Assembly: GCA_933822405.4 (NCBI GenBank)
Contig: CAKOGP040001112.1
Location: forward strand, 396,865 to 460,864
Reading direction: 5' to 3'
Source of the DNA: Cylindrotheca closterium
Taxonomy: Eukaryota; Bacillariophyta; Bacillariophyceae; Bacillariales; Bacillariaceae
Length of the DNA stretch: 64,000 nucleotides
Below, one piece after another: positions 10,579 to 20,777 of the stretch. The notes below the pieces were generated by a model, which searched no databases, had not been told where the DNA came from, and saw only the letters and a list, made by a program, of their open reading frames with translations. The position numbers and the translations under genes are program-made. Numbering within the stretch: the first letter of the stretch is position 1; every line of letters begins with the position of its first letter.

Positions 10579-11463
10579 TTACTCCTCTTCCGCCTCTTCT
10601 GTACCAACTCCACAATCTTCTGCTATCTGAGCACACAATGCATCGACCAGTTCTTCTCCCTTGAGGGCAATCACCTTTTGCTTCAATTCTTCCAATTTGG
10701 CCTTTTCTTTGGCATTCTCCGCCTCCAATCGAGCAATCTCCTCTCTTCCTTCTACAAGAATTTCCGTCAACTCTGCCTTTTCTTCTTCATCATCTTCTTC
10801 CTCTTCTTCTTCTTCTTCACCTTCCTTTTCTTCATCCTGTTGCTCTTGTTGTTCTTCAAACTTTTCCAACAAGGCATCCTTCTGCGCTGTGAATTCTTCC
10901 GTTTGCTTTGTAACCTTTTCCGATACTTCCTTGCGAGCATTATCCGCGAGGACTAGATCGTTCATTAATTTCAATTCCACCTGTGTCTTGTCTTCTATTA
11001 GCGTAGTTTTGGACTCTCGTAGTTGCTTTTGAAGACCCTCCACTTGAGTAGTCGAGAGTGCCAATTGGGTTTCGACCATTCCCATGCTGTGCATGGCCTT
11101 GCAGAGTTGGGCTTGCATTCGAGTGACGTAGGATGAATCTTGCGCAGCTTCATCTCCTTCTGCTGTTTCGAGTGATGACATGACTTCATTGTAAACTTGC
11201 AATTGAGGTCCCTGTTGTTGCTTCTTGAGATCGAGTTCTTCGTTGGCGTCCTTGTATTGAGACAACAGTTTGGATTGCTTTTGCATGAGTTCGTCCAGTT
11301 CCATTTGATGACTTAGGTGATTTTCTGTGTATATCTTTTTTGTTTCTTCTAATGATTTTTTCGTCAATTCCAATTTCTTTTCTTGATCCTCGAGCTTTTT
11401 CCGTATCATTCCTATTTGAATTTCACGGTCGCGGACCATTTCTTGCAAAAAGACTTCCTCCAT
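10579..11463 (-). CDS. Acidic coiled-coil protein, paralog of neighbour
   Basis: From ATG 11463 the frame gives 294 residues: coiled coil throughout, with a run of Glu/Asp near residues 205-220 and an acidic C-terminus. The block SSYVTRMQAQLCKAMHSMG, followed by a VELKL motif, aligns with SQYVMKLQSQLAKAVKKMD plus TELEL in the protein at 12330-13136. This indicates common ancestry beyond coiled-coil composition. The frame stays open upstream of ATG 11463 for about 35 codons without an ATG (ending LDYSN before Met), so a 5' exon may be missing; a possible acceptor lies at the sequence CGTCGTAG near 11520. Function unknown. Confidence 0.72.
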   Translation of the reverse strand: MEEVFLQEMVRDREIQIGMIRKKLEDQEKKLELTKKSLEETKKIYTENHLSHQMELDELMQKQSKLLSQYKDANEELDLKKQQQGPQLQVYNEVMSSLETAEGDEAAQDSSYVTRMQAQLCKAMHSMGMVETQLALSTTQVEGLQKQLRESKTTLIEDKTQVELKLMNDLVLADNARKEVSEKVTKQTEEFTAQKDALLEKFEEQQEQQDEEKEGEEEEEEEEDDEEEKAELTEILVEGREEIARLEAENAKEKAKLEELKQKVIALKGEELVDALCAQIAEDCGVGTEEAEEE

Positions 11464-12329
11464 GTTTGAGTAATCCAAGGATGGGACTTTTGGACCAAAG
11501 AGAGTTGTTCGGACGTTGGCTACGACGTTTCGTAGTTGAAAAATGATGCAATTGCAATTGGTTGCTTATAATGAGTTGTGCAGACGACTCCTCCTGTTGG
11601 AAATCCTCTCTCGTTCCTCTTGTGGCAGGTGTTTTATGTTTGTTGTTGTTGATGCAAAGTTCAACTTTGAACTACCAACTTGTGCACAAGAAAATAGTAA
11701 AAATGTAAATAGGAGAATCAATGCAGATTGTTTCAACTGATGACTTTTGACAGACTACGTCTTGGAAAGGCGACAGACGATGACACTAATGCGATCACCA
11801 AAATGAGAGTGCTGGTCCGTTGTCGTTGACGTCGTCGTTGTCGTCTTCAAACCACACGACAGACTGCCTCGATTCCTTTCGTCGCCCGTCTTTGAAAAAA
11901 TCGATCCGTTGAGGTTCTGTAGGAGTCGTACGGTACATTTTGTCGTACAACACGCGCCCGCCACGCAACGCCCAGTCTTGTGACAGTTTGGGGGATTTGC
12001 GGAAGCACGAATGAATGAAGATCTGTTCTCTACCGGTATCTATTCCCCCCTTCCGAAAGGCTGCACGATGACCGGGGGTGCTTTCACGTTGGAACTCTTC
12101 CAATCTGTTGAGTCGCCCAAAACAGTACTGAAACCAACGTGCAAACTGGTTGGGTTTTCCAGCAACGGAAAAGGAAAACGAAAAGTCATCTTTGAATAAT
12201 ACTACACACACCAGTATCCTTGTGCGATTGTCTCTTGGGGATTTTCACACGTTCTGTCTGTCTCTCTATTCATTCCTCTGTTTGAATTGTATACAGAAGT
12301 TACTATCCATCAACCTATAATAGTGAAAC
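11464..12329. other. Divergent promoter region of paralogous coiled-coil genes
   Basis: About 870 bases between the divergent coiled-coil genes. Open frames on both strands (for example 11795-12211 minus) have no family resemblance. It may hold an unidentified first exon of the minus-strand gene. Confidence 0.45.
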
Positions 12330-13136
12330 ATGTTTGGAAGATTTCGCAAAGATGAAGCAGGTCACAATCTTCCCGATGTGAGCGGAGTGGAAGAGAACGA
12401 AGAAGGAGCCCGTGGAGACTTGGAAAAACAAGTGCGTGCTCGTGACGCCAGTATTTCGGCTCTGGAAAAGACACGCTTGGAAAAGCATCAAGAACTTGCT
12501 GCCTTGCAAAAGGAATTGGAAGAAGAACGATTGCGCCAAATGAAGGAGGCCATCTTGCATCGCATTGAAGTCGAACGCTTGAAGCGCCAAACAAAGGCTG
12601 TGGAAGAGCGTCTTGAAGCCTTGGAAAAGGACATGCAAGATAAGGACGCCATTCACGAATATGCCAACCTCATCAAGGGCGTTGCACCCAAGGGTGGTGT
12701 GGATTCTCAGTACGTTATGAAACTCCAATCCCAGCTGGCCAAGGCCGTTAAGAAGATGGACGCTACGGCGCACCAAATGGCACAAGTCGAACAGTCTTGT
12801 GAGGAAGTTGTCACTTCCCTCAAGAAGGAAATCTCCGAGATTGTCGAAGACCGCTGTCGAACTGAACTCGAATTGCGCAAGCAATTGGAACTTTTGGAAG
12901 AACAAAAGGCTGACATGCAAGCCGAGTACGACGACCGAATCCGTGAAAACCAAAGTGAATTGGAACGTCTCAAGGAAAAGGTTTCGGTCGAAACTTCGGT
13001 GGCTGATTTGGAAAAGGAACTGGAAGAAACAGAAACCAAATTGGAGCAGCTCAATAACATTCATGAAATGCAAGAGCGAACCATTGAAGAATTGAATGAA
13101 ACTCTGGACAATGATGGAGCCAATGGTGGGAACTAG
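12330..13136 (+). CDS. Coiled-coil protein, unknown family
   Basis: A 268-residue, mostly helical protein. After a short N-terminal segment (MFGRFRKDEAGHNLPDVSG) come DLEKQVRARDASI, EERLEALEKDMQDKD, SQYVMKLQSQLAKAVKKMD and SCEEVVTSLKKEISEI blocks. Counterparts of these occur in the same order in the genes at 1798 and 10579. It looks like the minimal, best-conserved member of this local family. There is no signal peptide, membrane segment or recognised enzymatic motif. The start is the first ATG after upstream stops. An AATAAA at 13329-13334 lies downstream. Function not recognised. Confidence 0.8.
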   Translation: MFGRFRKDEAGHNLPDVSGVEENEEGARGDLEKQVRARDASISALEKTRLEKHQELAALQKELEEERLRQMKEAILHRIEVERLKRQTKAVEERLEALEKDMQDKDAIHEYANLIKGVAPKGGVDSQYVMKLQSQLAKAVKKMDATAHQMAQVEQSCEEVVTSLKKEISEIVEDRCRTELELRKQLELLEEQKADMQAEYDDRIRENQSELERLKEKVSVETSVADLEKELEETETKLEQLNNIHEMQERTIEELNETLDNDGANGGN

Positions 13137-13349
13137 ATTTATTGACTTGATTTATTTATTATTATTATTAATTGTTCGAGGTGTAGAAAGTGAAAAAATG
13201 TAAATGTTGTCAAAGACAAAAACGCCCCAAGAAAAATAAGGTAACGATTGCATACTTTTTTCGTTTCTACAATCATAATTGATATTTGTGTTTGTGAATG
13301 GAGACAGTGTGCGTTGTGTATCTTATTCAATAAAGTATAATACTTATTA

Positions 13350-16300
13350 TTAGGCTACTGGTTGCTCCTCTTCCACAACTGGTTTGGAAAAGGTTTCTCC
13401 AGTGGCTTCTTCCCAGGCTTCAATGGCGTGGTTGCAACGTTGGCAGACATCGGAATGGGCCAAGCTATCGTCCTCGCCCAAGGTGGTGTCGTAGAACCAG
13501 CATCGCTCGCACTTGACGCCCGCAGCCTTGGTGACTCCAATCACGCAACCGCTGGTGGTCTCACCAACCGACATGTACTTTTCATCACAGGCCTCGGAAA
13601 TTGCTTCAGGAGAGTCCACAAGGTGTACTTGGGACATCATGAGGACGGTGCGAAGTTCGTCCACACCGTTGGTCTTGACGGCAGGGACTACCAAGTGTTC
13701 GTCACCGACCAAGGCTTGAAGCATCTTGCGTTTGTCTTCATCAGGAATATAAACATAGGCTGCGGCATCCAAGGAGGCACCGACCAACTTGTCAGTACGG
13801 GCACTTTCCAAGACCTTGTTCACGTCATCACGGAGCGAACGAACAAAGTCCCATTGGTCAGTATCAAAGTCTTCGAACTTGGTCAAAGCCTCGGGCCAAC
13901 CACCTTCAAAGACACTTTCCGTAGGCTTGGTGTAAGGCAGATTTTGCCAAATATCTTCGGCCATGTGCGGCAAAATGGGAGCCAATGCCTTGGTGAATCC
14001 TTCCAACAAGGCATGAATGACGGTTTGGCAACTTCTTCGTCGGGCATCATCAATGGCAGAAATGTACAAACGATCCTTGGCCACATCCAAGTAAAAGTTG
14101 GACATGTCGGCCGAGGCAAAGCGCACAAGTTCTTGAACGGCCCGTTGAAATTGGTATTGGTCCATGGCTTCGTCAACCTCCTTCATGACGGCAGAGAGAC
14201 GACCCAACATCCACTTGTCCAAAGATGGCAAGTCTTCGTACGGGATGGCGTTGCTGTTGGGTTGTCCTTCGGGGACAAAATCGGCAAGGTTTCCAACCAA
14301 GTAGCGGGCAGTGTTACGAAGCTTGCGGTAACTTTCAAAGGTTTGCTTGATAATGTTGGGACCAATGTTGACATCACCAGAATAATCGACAGAAGCAACC
14401 CACAATCGAAGAACATCGGCTCCGTAGGCTGGTTCCAACTTCTTGTTGTTTCCACCCTCAATAATTTGCACGGGGTCAATCACGTTACCCAAGGACTTGG
14501 ACATTTTGAAACCTTTCTCATCCAAGACGAATCCGTGAGTGAGAACAGTCTTGTAGGGAGCATGGCCATTGACTGCGGTACTGGTCAACAAACTACTTTG
14601 GAACCACCCTCTATGTTGATCGGAACCTTCCAAGTAAAGATCGGCGGGATAACCAAGTTCCTCGCGGGCGCTGGCAACACCAGCCCAACTGGATCCGGAA
14701 TCAAACCAAACGTCCATGGTATCAGTACCCTTCTTCCATTTGTCGGCTTCGTCCTTGTACTTATCAGGGAGAAGATCCTTCTCGTCTAGCTTCCACCAAG
14801 CATCACTTCCTTGCTCCGCAAAGATCTTTTCAATATGATCCAAAGTACTGTCATCCAATAGAACTTCGTTGCCAGTTTCTCTGTCATAAAAAACTGGGAT
14901 GGGGACACCCCAGGCACGTTGACGCGAGATGCACCAATCTCCACGACCAACCACAAAAGAGTTGATTCGGTTCTTTCCGACTTCTGGGACCCATTGAACC
15001 TGTTACGAAGCAAAATACGTTAGTATGAGTCAAAGAAATCATGGAATGCCTTGCGTACAGAAAGCACCGAGACGTGCTCGCAGCAAATAACAACTCACTT
15101 GATCAACAGCCTTCAAGGCATCTTCTCTGAATCCTTCAACACTAGCAAACCATTGGTCAGTAGCTCTGAAAATAGTTGGCTTCTTGGTTCTCCAATCATA
15201 TGGGTACTTGTGCCCGTAGTCCTCAACCTTGAGCAATGCTCCAGCCTCTGTCAGAGCATCAATAATAGCCTGGTTTCCGTCTCCAAGAACGCTCATACCT
15301 ACAAACTTTTCTCCTGCTTCGATTGTGAACTTTCCAACATCGTCTACTGGACTCAAAAGCTCGAGACCATTCTTGAGTCCTGTTTGGTAATCCTCTTGAC
15401 CATGGCCTGGGGCAGTGTGGACAAGTCCTGTTCCAGATTCTGTAGTAATGTAGTCTCCTCCGGCCAAAACGGGTGATATTCTGTCGTACAAAGGATGCGA
15501 GTATGTGGTCCCAACAAGGTCAGCACCAGTGACAGTGCAGAGAACATTGAATGGGGTCTCTTCCTCCAAACCAAGCTTGCCCTGAAAGAAAAAATGGTGA
15601 GGATAACAGCAAACCAAGTTCCCTTCCATGCCTCATCGTAAACTTACCGCAAGGGCGCCCATCAAATCAGTGGCAACAATGAGCCTTCCACACTTTTCGT
15701 TTTCCACAATGGAGTAAGAAAGCTCTGGGTTCACAGCAATGGCCATGTTGGCTGGCATGGTCCATGGTGTCGTGGTCCAAATTGCAACCTTGACTGGACT
15801 ACCATCGGAGTGGAATTCCTTAATGGCATCTGATGGAGCATCGATTGGAAATCCGACGTAGATACTCTTTGAAATATGGCCTTCGGGGTACTCAAGTTCG
15901 GCTTCGGCCAAAGCGGTTCGGGAAGATGGCGACCAGTGAACCGGCTTTCTTCCACGGAAAATGAACCCCTTCTTGAACATTTCTCCAAAAACTCTGATTT
16001 GGGCGGCTTCAAACTCTGGCTGTAGCGTCATGTATGGCTTGTCAAAGTCTCCAAACACACCGTATCTTTGGAAGCTCTCTGATTGCTGTTCGACAGTCGC
16101 CTTGGCGAATTCTGCAGCCTTTTCTCTCAAAGTAATTGGTGTCAATGCTTGACGTTCTTTGCTCTTCATGGTTTGCAACACCTTCAATTCAATTGGTAAA
16201 CCGTGACAATCCCAACCCGGAATATAATGAACTTGTCTTCCATTCAACACTTGCTTGCGATTGATGAAATCTTTCAAAATCTTGTTCAATGCATGTCCAC

Positions 16301-16750
16301 AGTGCAGACTTCCGTTGGCATACGGAGGACCGTCATGAAGAATGAATCTTTCCTTTGGTGCCGCTTCCGAAAGCTTTTTGTAGATATCAATCTCAGACCA
16401 GTACTTCTGAATCTCGGGTTCTCTCTTGATTGCGTTTGCCCGTTGTGAAAACTGAGTGTCAGGAAGGAAAATGGTGGATGCAAAAGGGTTCTTTGGTTTC
16501 TTGCCGCCGCCGCCACCGCCGCCTTTTCCGGGGTAATGATGGAGAAAAATGTTGTAAGAATAAAACAAAGAACGATTTCCATCAGATACTCATCCAATAT
16601 CTCACCTTTGCCCTTGGCGTTTAGCGACGTGGAAGCTGCTCGTCGTGCAAATGGTACATTGCGGTGTTGGAATGCCCGAGCCGCACCCTGTGGTCCTCTC
16701 AGTGAAAGGACTGAGAGGTAATATATCATGGCTACTGCAATCAGCTTCAT
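13350..16750 (-). CDS. ileS: Isoleucyl-tRNA synthetase, plastid-type leader
   Basis: Charges tRNA-Ile. Four exons (16750-16606, 16522-15648, 15581-15099, 14999-13350) with in-phase GT-AG junctions give 1050 residues, the bacterial/organellar type. Seen: class I HIGH motif as HCGH (122-125), the CP1 editing-domain flank GWDCHGLPIELK, KMSKS at 666-670, and a C-terminal zinc-binding pair CERC...CQRC. The N-terminus begins with an ER-type signal peptide (MKLIAVAMIYYLSVLSL) followed by an ARAF motif, the diatom plastid-import signature. The first intron's acceptor falls in GC-rich triplets and leaves a seven-glycine linker (49-55). ATG 16750 is preferred over an upstream TTG. Whether this enzyme also serves mitochondria cannot be told. 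Confidence 0.95.
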
Positions 16751-17010
16751 TTCCTGTTGCAATTAGGATCTATTAGTCACCTAAACTCTTTGTGTAGGTG
16801 ATGCAACAAGATCTGCAACTGTTGTAATGATGTTCTTGGAATCATCGAATCGCATACCATCAATTGCGTCAGTTTCCCTCATCAGCCTGCCGGAGGGACG
16901 GAAGGACGAATGAATGAAAACACGCGTCCCATTATTTTTCTGTTTTCCACAACCGGCATTATGATTGCGGGTCCTGCAATTGGCAAAGCAACCAACATTC
17001 GATAGTAAAC

Positions 17011-17919
17011 ATGTCAGATTCATCAATATCATCTGATGACACGCAAACCAAATTGCTCCGAAACTCATTGCTGGCGGGGAGCTTTGCGGGCATGGCATCT
17101 ACTCTTGTCTGTTACCCGTTTGATGTTCTGAGAATCAAAATTCAGAGCAGCGCATTTGACAAGACAAGTGTCGGCGTCATTGGAACCTTTCGTCAGACGA
17201 TACAGTCTGGTGGATTTCGAGCGTTATATGTCGGGTTGGCCTTGCCTTTCGGAGCTCAAGCAATATACAAAGGAACAATTTTCACAGTAAATAATTTGAC
17301 GTTGGAAGCACTGCTGGACTTTCACAACAAAGGGAGGCAATCACATCAAGGGGAGTACCAATTAACATCGACTGATAGATTCATCTGTGGCTTTACTGGG
17401 GGCGCCATCAATGGAGGATTATTTGTCACTCCGGTGGAATATGTTCGGAATCGTCTGATATCAGAGCAAGGGAAGTCAAAAGCAGCGAAGGGAACAACAA
17501 TCAGTGTCATTCGGTCAACACTGATAAATAATGGACTTTCTGGTCTATGGCGTGGAATGACTAGTACCGTGCTCCGTGATTCCATTGGTTGTGGGCTCTA
17601 CTTTGTGACTATGGCTAGCGCACAAGAAATACTGTCTCCAAATGAGAAGCCTTCCTTTCAAATTGTTCTCCTCTCAGGTGCACTATCTGGAATCGCCTTT
17701 TGGGTCTGGGCCCTGCCAATTGATACTATGAAAACGTGGATTCAAAATGGTACCGCAAAAAACATGCGCGAGGCTGTGGTTCTAGCATCTAGAAAGGGCG
17801 CAACGGGGAGCATGTTGGCACTCACAAGGGGTTGGGAAGTTGCCTATGGCCGGGGAGCTCCGTCAGCTGCCATTACAGTGGCCACCTACACAAGCACTTA
17901 CCACTACTTAATGAACTAA
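17011..17919 (+). CDS. Mitochondrial carrier (SLC25) family protein
   Basis: Inner-membrane solute carrier of 302 residues with the three-fold repeat of the family. Signature motifs are PFDVLRIK (about 37), PVEYVRNR (about 147) and PIDTMKTW (about 238), each following a transmembrane helix and ending a hydrophobic matrix turn. Repeat lengths and total length are standard. The substrate cannot be assigned with certainty; the general look is closest to the carnitine/ornithine-type branch, which is inference. It is divergent from the IleRS gene across 260 bases, so the two may share a promoter region. Intronless. Confidence 0.9.
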   Translation: MSDSSISSDDTQTKLLRNSLLAGSFAGMASTLVCYPFDVLRIKIQSSAFDKTSVGVIGTFRQTIQSGGFRALYVGLALPFGAQAIYKGTIFTVNNLTLEALLDFHNKGRQSHQGEYQLTSTDRFICGFTGGAINGGLFVTPVEYVRNRLISEQGKSKAAKGTTISVIRSTLINNGLSGLWRGMTSTVLRDSIGCGLYFVTMASAQEILSPNEKPSFQIVLLSGALSGIAFWVWALPIDTMKTWIQNGTAKNMREAVVLASRKGATGSMLALTRGWEVAYGRGAPSAAITVATYTSTYHYLMN

Positions 17920-17991
17920 AGCTAGAGGAAAGCAAAGTTTTGTTTCACAGTATCTTATTACATTTTATATTTCTATCTGCTGATATGGTAT

Positions 17992-19059
17992 TTAACTGGA
18001 GTCCCGTGATCTTAGATCCCATTCAAAGCCGATGGATTCGAGCCTGATTATTCTCTCTTCCGTCATGCTGGATGGCTGGTTTGTGCGGAAGAATTTGTGC
18101 TGTCTTCTTTGACGCTTGACCCAAACGGCAAGTTGACGGTTCTCGGTGTATCGACTGGGCACGTTGCAGTTGCCATTGACACGCTTGTAGTCGAGAAGCT
18201 CATTGAATCGTTCGTCCCATACAGCTCTGTGGGAATCCCACACAAAGCCAATATTGTCAAGAGCCTCAACTCTTTCGTCGGAGAGTGTCGATCTCTTTGA
18301 CTCTTGTTTTAGCTTGTATTGATAGCGTTGGCGCTTTACCCATTGTGCAAGAGCAACATCCTCGGGGTAAGAGTTGGGCACGAGGCAGTGTCCATGGTTC
18401 TTTCGGAAGATAATCAAGGACTCATAACGTTCAGACCAGTTTTCAGCTTGGTACTGGCGGTATTTCAAGCCACCACTTCCAGTGTCTGAGACTGAGTCAT
18501 GATCACTTCGTTCCACTACTGGGGCGACAGGGGTTGTAGGCGCTACTGCTAGCTGGGTCACAGCGGCGATTCGTGCTTGTGCTGCCTCCAGCTGGGCTGT
18601 ATTGAATTGTGTGATGCTGTTGTCAAGTACTTGAGAGACTTGGTTGGGGAGCGACATAGGCATGGCTGTGCGGATTTGTATCGTTGCTGGGGGGAACGGT
18701 CTAGGGTCCATGGTGGTGACCTGGGTACTTCCTGAGGATGGTGGTTTACACTTGACTGATCCTTGCTTGGCAAGATTCTTGATTTCAGTTGGCATCGACC
18801 CAAATTTCCACCAACTTCCCATACCGACTGCAACGCGGCGCTTCTTGCTTGGCTGCGATGCTTCCTCGGAATCATTTGTGGGTGACAAAGTGAAGTCACG
18901 TTTTTTCAAAGGGGGGTGGGATGGCTGAACAGCTTGCTGCATTTGTGCCAACAAACTTTTCGGACATGAGCTGCTCGTACCGAGTGCCGTGAACGCGCTG
19001 TTCTGCTCTGGGTTCATGAAGGAGGTGCTAAAGTTAAGGTTGCTTTGGATCATTTGCAT
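17992..19059 (-). CDS. Helicase-associated (HA) domain protein
   Basis: A 355-residue protein with a disordered, Ser/Pro/Gln-rich N-terminal two-thirds and two tandem HA domains at the C-terminus (about 205-275 and 280-350). Each has the pattern W..R...L..F....GHC.VP.......L..WV..QR, seen as HGHCLVPNSYPEDVALAQWV and GNCNVPSRYTENRQLAVWV. The HA domain was first described next to helicases but occurs alone in many diatom proteins, where it is thought to bind nucleic acid. A KKR/KKRR cluster near residue 70 could be a nuclear localisation signal. Convergent with the carrier gene (72 bases). Confidence 0.85.
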   Translation of the reverse strand: MQMIQSNLNFSTSFMNPEQNSAFTALGTSSSCPKSLLAQMQQAVQPSHPPLKKRDFTLSPTNDSEEASQPSKKRRVAVGMGSWWKFGSMPTEIKNLAKQGSVKCKPPSSGSTQVTTMDPRPFPPATIQIRTAMPMSLPNQVSQVLDNSITQFNTAQLEAAQARIAAVTQLAVAPTTPVAPVVERSDHDSVSDTGSGGLKYRQYQAENWSERYESLIIFRKNHGHCLVPNSYPEDVALAQWVKRQRYQYKLKQESKRSTLSDERVEALDNIGFVWDSHRAVWDERFNELLDYKRVNGNCNVPSRYTENRQLAVWVKRQRRQHKFFRTNQPSSMTEERIIRLESIGFEWDLRSRDSS

Positions 19060-19662
19060 CTCGGATTGTGGGCTTTACTGTTTTATGAGCTCATGTGGAG
19101 TGTAAAAAGAGAGTTAAAAAAAAAGGGATTTGAACGACTGGAAAATCAGATGCTCCGAAGAATTTGCGATCACGTCATCATAAGTCATTTGTCAAGTGAA
19201 TTCTCAAGAGAAAGACCGAAGACCAGCAAGTATGCCTTTTGGTCTATTGTGATTGGACAATGTGACAGAATGATTCCGGCAGGGCCTTCCGAAATAATCC
19301 GGCATAAAGTTCGCAACTGCTGTTGTGACCTTTGTGATGGTTACAATTTTACTCCGAGAAGAGTCACTTTTCGTTCCTAGCGCGAGCGTTTTCACCGAAA
19401 CTCCGTCATTCTGTAGAAGTTGAAATCGTGGCAGTCAATCTGTCTGTCAGTAGTCAGGCAAGTGTCATAGTGAGGGCTATATCAGTACCTACATTGAATA
19501 TCCTCAAAGCTGGAGAAAAGTAATGTACAACTCAACTGCCGATTAAAACGTTTTTAAATAGAGAAAGCAAGACCGACGAGCTCACCTATCATAGCACATT
19601 TCCGTGGTGATCCGCCAGGACTGCAAAATATTACGAACACAACAAAAATTTGAGGGCCTACC
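19060..19662. other. Divergent promoter region
   Basis: About 600 bases between the HA-domain gene (minus) and the membrane-protein gene at 19663 (plus). Short open frames only; no recognised site. Confidence 0.5.
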
Positions 19663-20652
19663 ATGACCGAACTTCTTCTGGCTCCACAGCAGGGTTCGAT
19701 AACGCACTTTTTTGTGACCACACTCCCTTTATTAGGGCTTCTCGTTTACTTTCTATATGAGGCCTGGGACCGGCCAAACGCCTTAATTTACCAGCTTGGC
19801 GATGACTATACAGACGACCAAATGAATGAGGCCAACGCAGAAATCGGGTCCATGATCCGCCTTTTTGATATATTGGTTGTGTTCCTGGTCTTTCACTTTC
19901 TGTGGACTCTATTCGCAATCTATGTGCATGTTTTCATTCCAAAGAGACGTCACTTGGTCGGAAAGTATCTTTCCGATGGTGAAGAAGTTATCGGTGATGT
20001 TCTGTATGACAAGAATTCGCGCACGTGCACCACATTCCAGGACTATGGTTATGCTGTTTATCCTCATCCAACGAAGCAGACTTTGATTCGAAAAAGAGTG
20101 AGAGTATATCAACCATACACTCGCGAAAAGATCACAATTCTTCGGCTTCCAAACAAACCATTGTCAGGACAAGCCAAGATTGATATTGAGATTGATCTTA
20201 GTGCAGCATCCAAAGATCGTGATAATCGAAACAAACAGCTTGCAGCTTTTGCAGTATTGTGGTTCTTCTTTACGCTCATGGGCGCTGGGTATGTGGTTCA
20301 CCAAATGGGCAAGTTGGATGGCAGTGTGGAGGACTATAGCATGTCCATGAAGCTCTTTTTGGTTTTTGTTGGCTTGAACATTCCTGTTGCCTACTTTTCC
20401 AATCTTTCCCGATTCCTAATAGCTAGAAATTGGATGACTAACCGTGGTGCCATGATCGATGGATCTGACGATGCACGGGAGCTTGCACCGGGATGCTTGA
20501 TGGCAGTAGAGTCTTTTGATGGGTCAAACGTTGTTCCATACAGTATGATGAATGAAGAAGAGATGTCTTACCAAGGATCAATAACAAGCCACGAATTGGA
20601 CCCCAAAATGATGGAGGGTGCACCAATGAAGAAAGTATGGGTTACATTATAG
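19663..20652 (+). CDS. Multi-pass membrane protein, unknown function
   Basis: A 329-residue protein with about four predicted membrane segments: near 15-33, 67-92 (ILVVFLVFHFLWTLFAIYVH), 186-205 (AAFAVLWFFFTLMGAGYVV) and 222-240. Between segments two and three lies a soluble, beta-looking domain of about 90 residues (GKYLSDGEEVIGDVLYDKN...). No family was recognised and there is no cleavable signal peptide. The start is the first ATG after stops. It is followed 125 bases downstream by another membrane protein on the same strand. Confidence 0.75.
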   Translation: MTELLLAPQQGSITHFFVTTLPLLGLLVYFLYEAWDRPNALIYQLGDDYTDDQMNEANAEIGSMIRLFDILVVFLVFHFLWTLFAIYVHVFIPKRRHLVGKYLSDGEEVIGDVLYDKNSRTCTTFQDYGYAVYPHPTKQTLIRKRVRVYQPYTREKITILRLPNKPLSGQAKIDIEIDLSAASKDRDNRNKQLAAFAVLWFFFTLMGAGYVVHQMGKLDGSVEDYSMSMKLFLVFVGLNIPVAYFSNLSRFLIARNWMTNRGAMIDGSDDARELAPGCLMAVESFDGSNVVPYSMMNEEEMSYQGSITSHELDPKMMEGAPMKKVWVTL

Positions 20653-20777
20653 TATAGCATTATCACAGATGTATTTTTAAAAATTTCTTCGTTCCTTCCG
20701 ATTTCGACTTCCACTGCGTCGATTAGTCCGAATGCAGCTTTCGTTGAAACCTGGAACCTCGAACTGCACAAAAAAAC

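Noticed and set aside
13362..14789. 475-codon open frame on plus, opposite the IleRS gene
   Set aside because: It is the antisense shadow of the last IleRS exon. The minus-strand frame carries KMSKS and zinc motifs; the plus frame resembles nothing.
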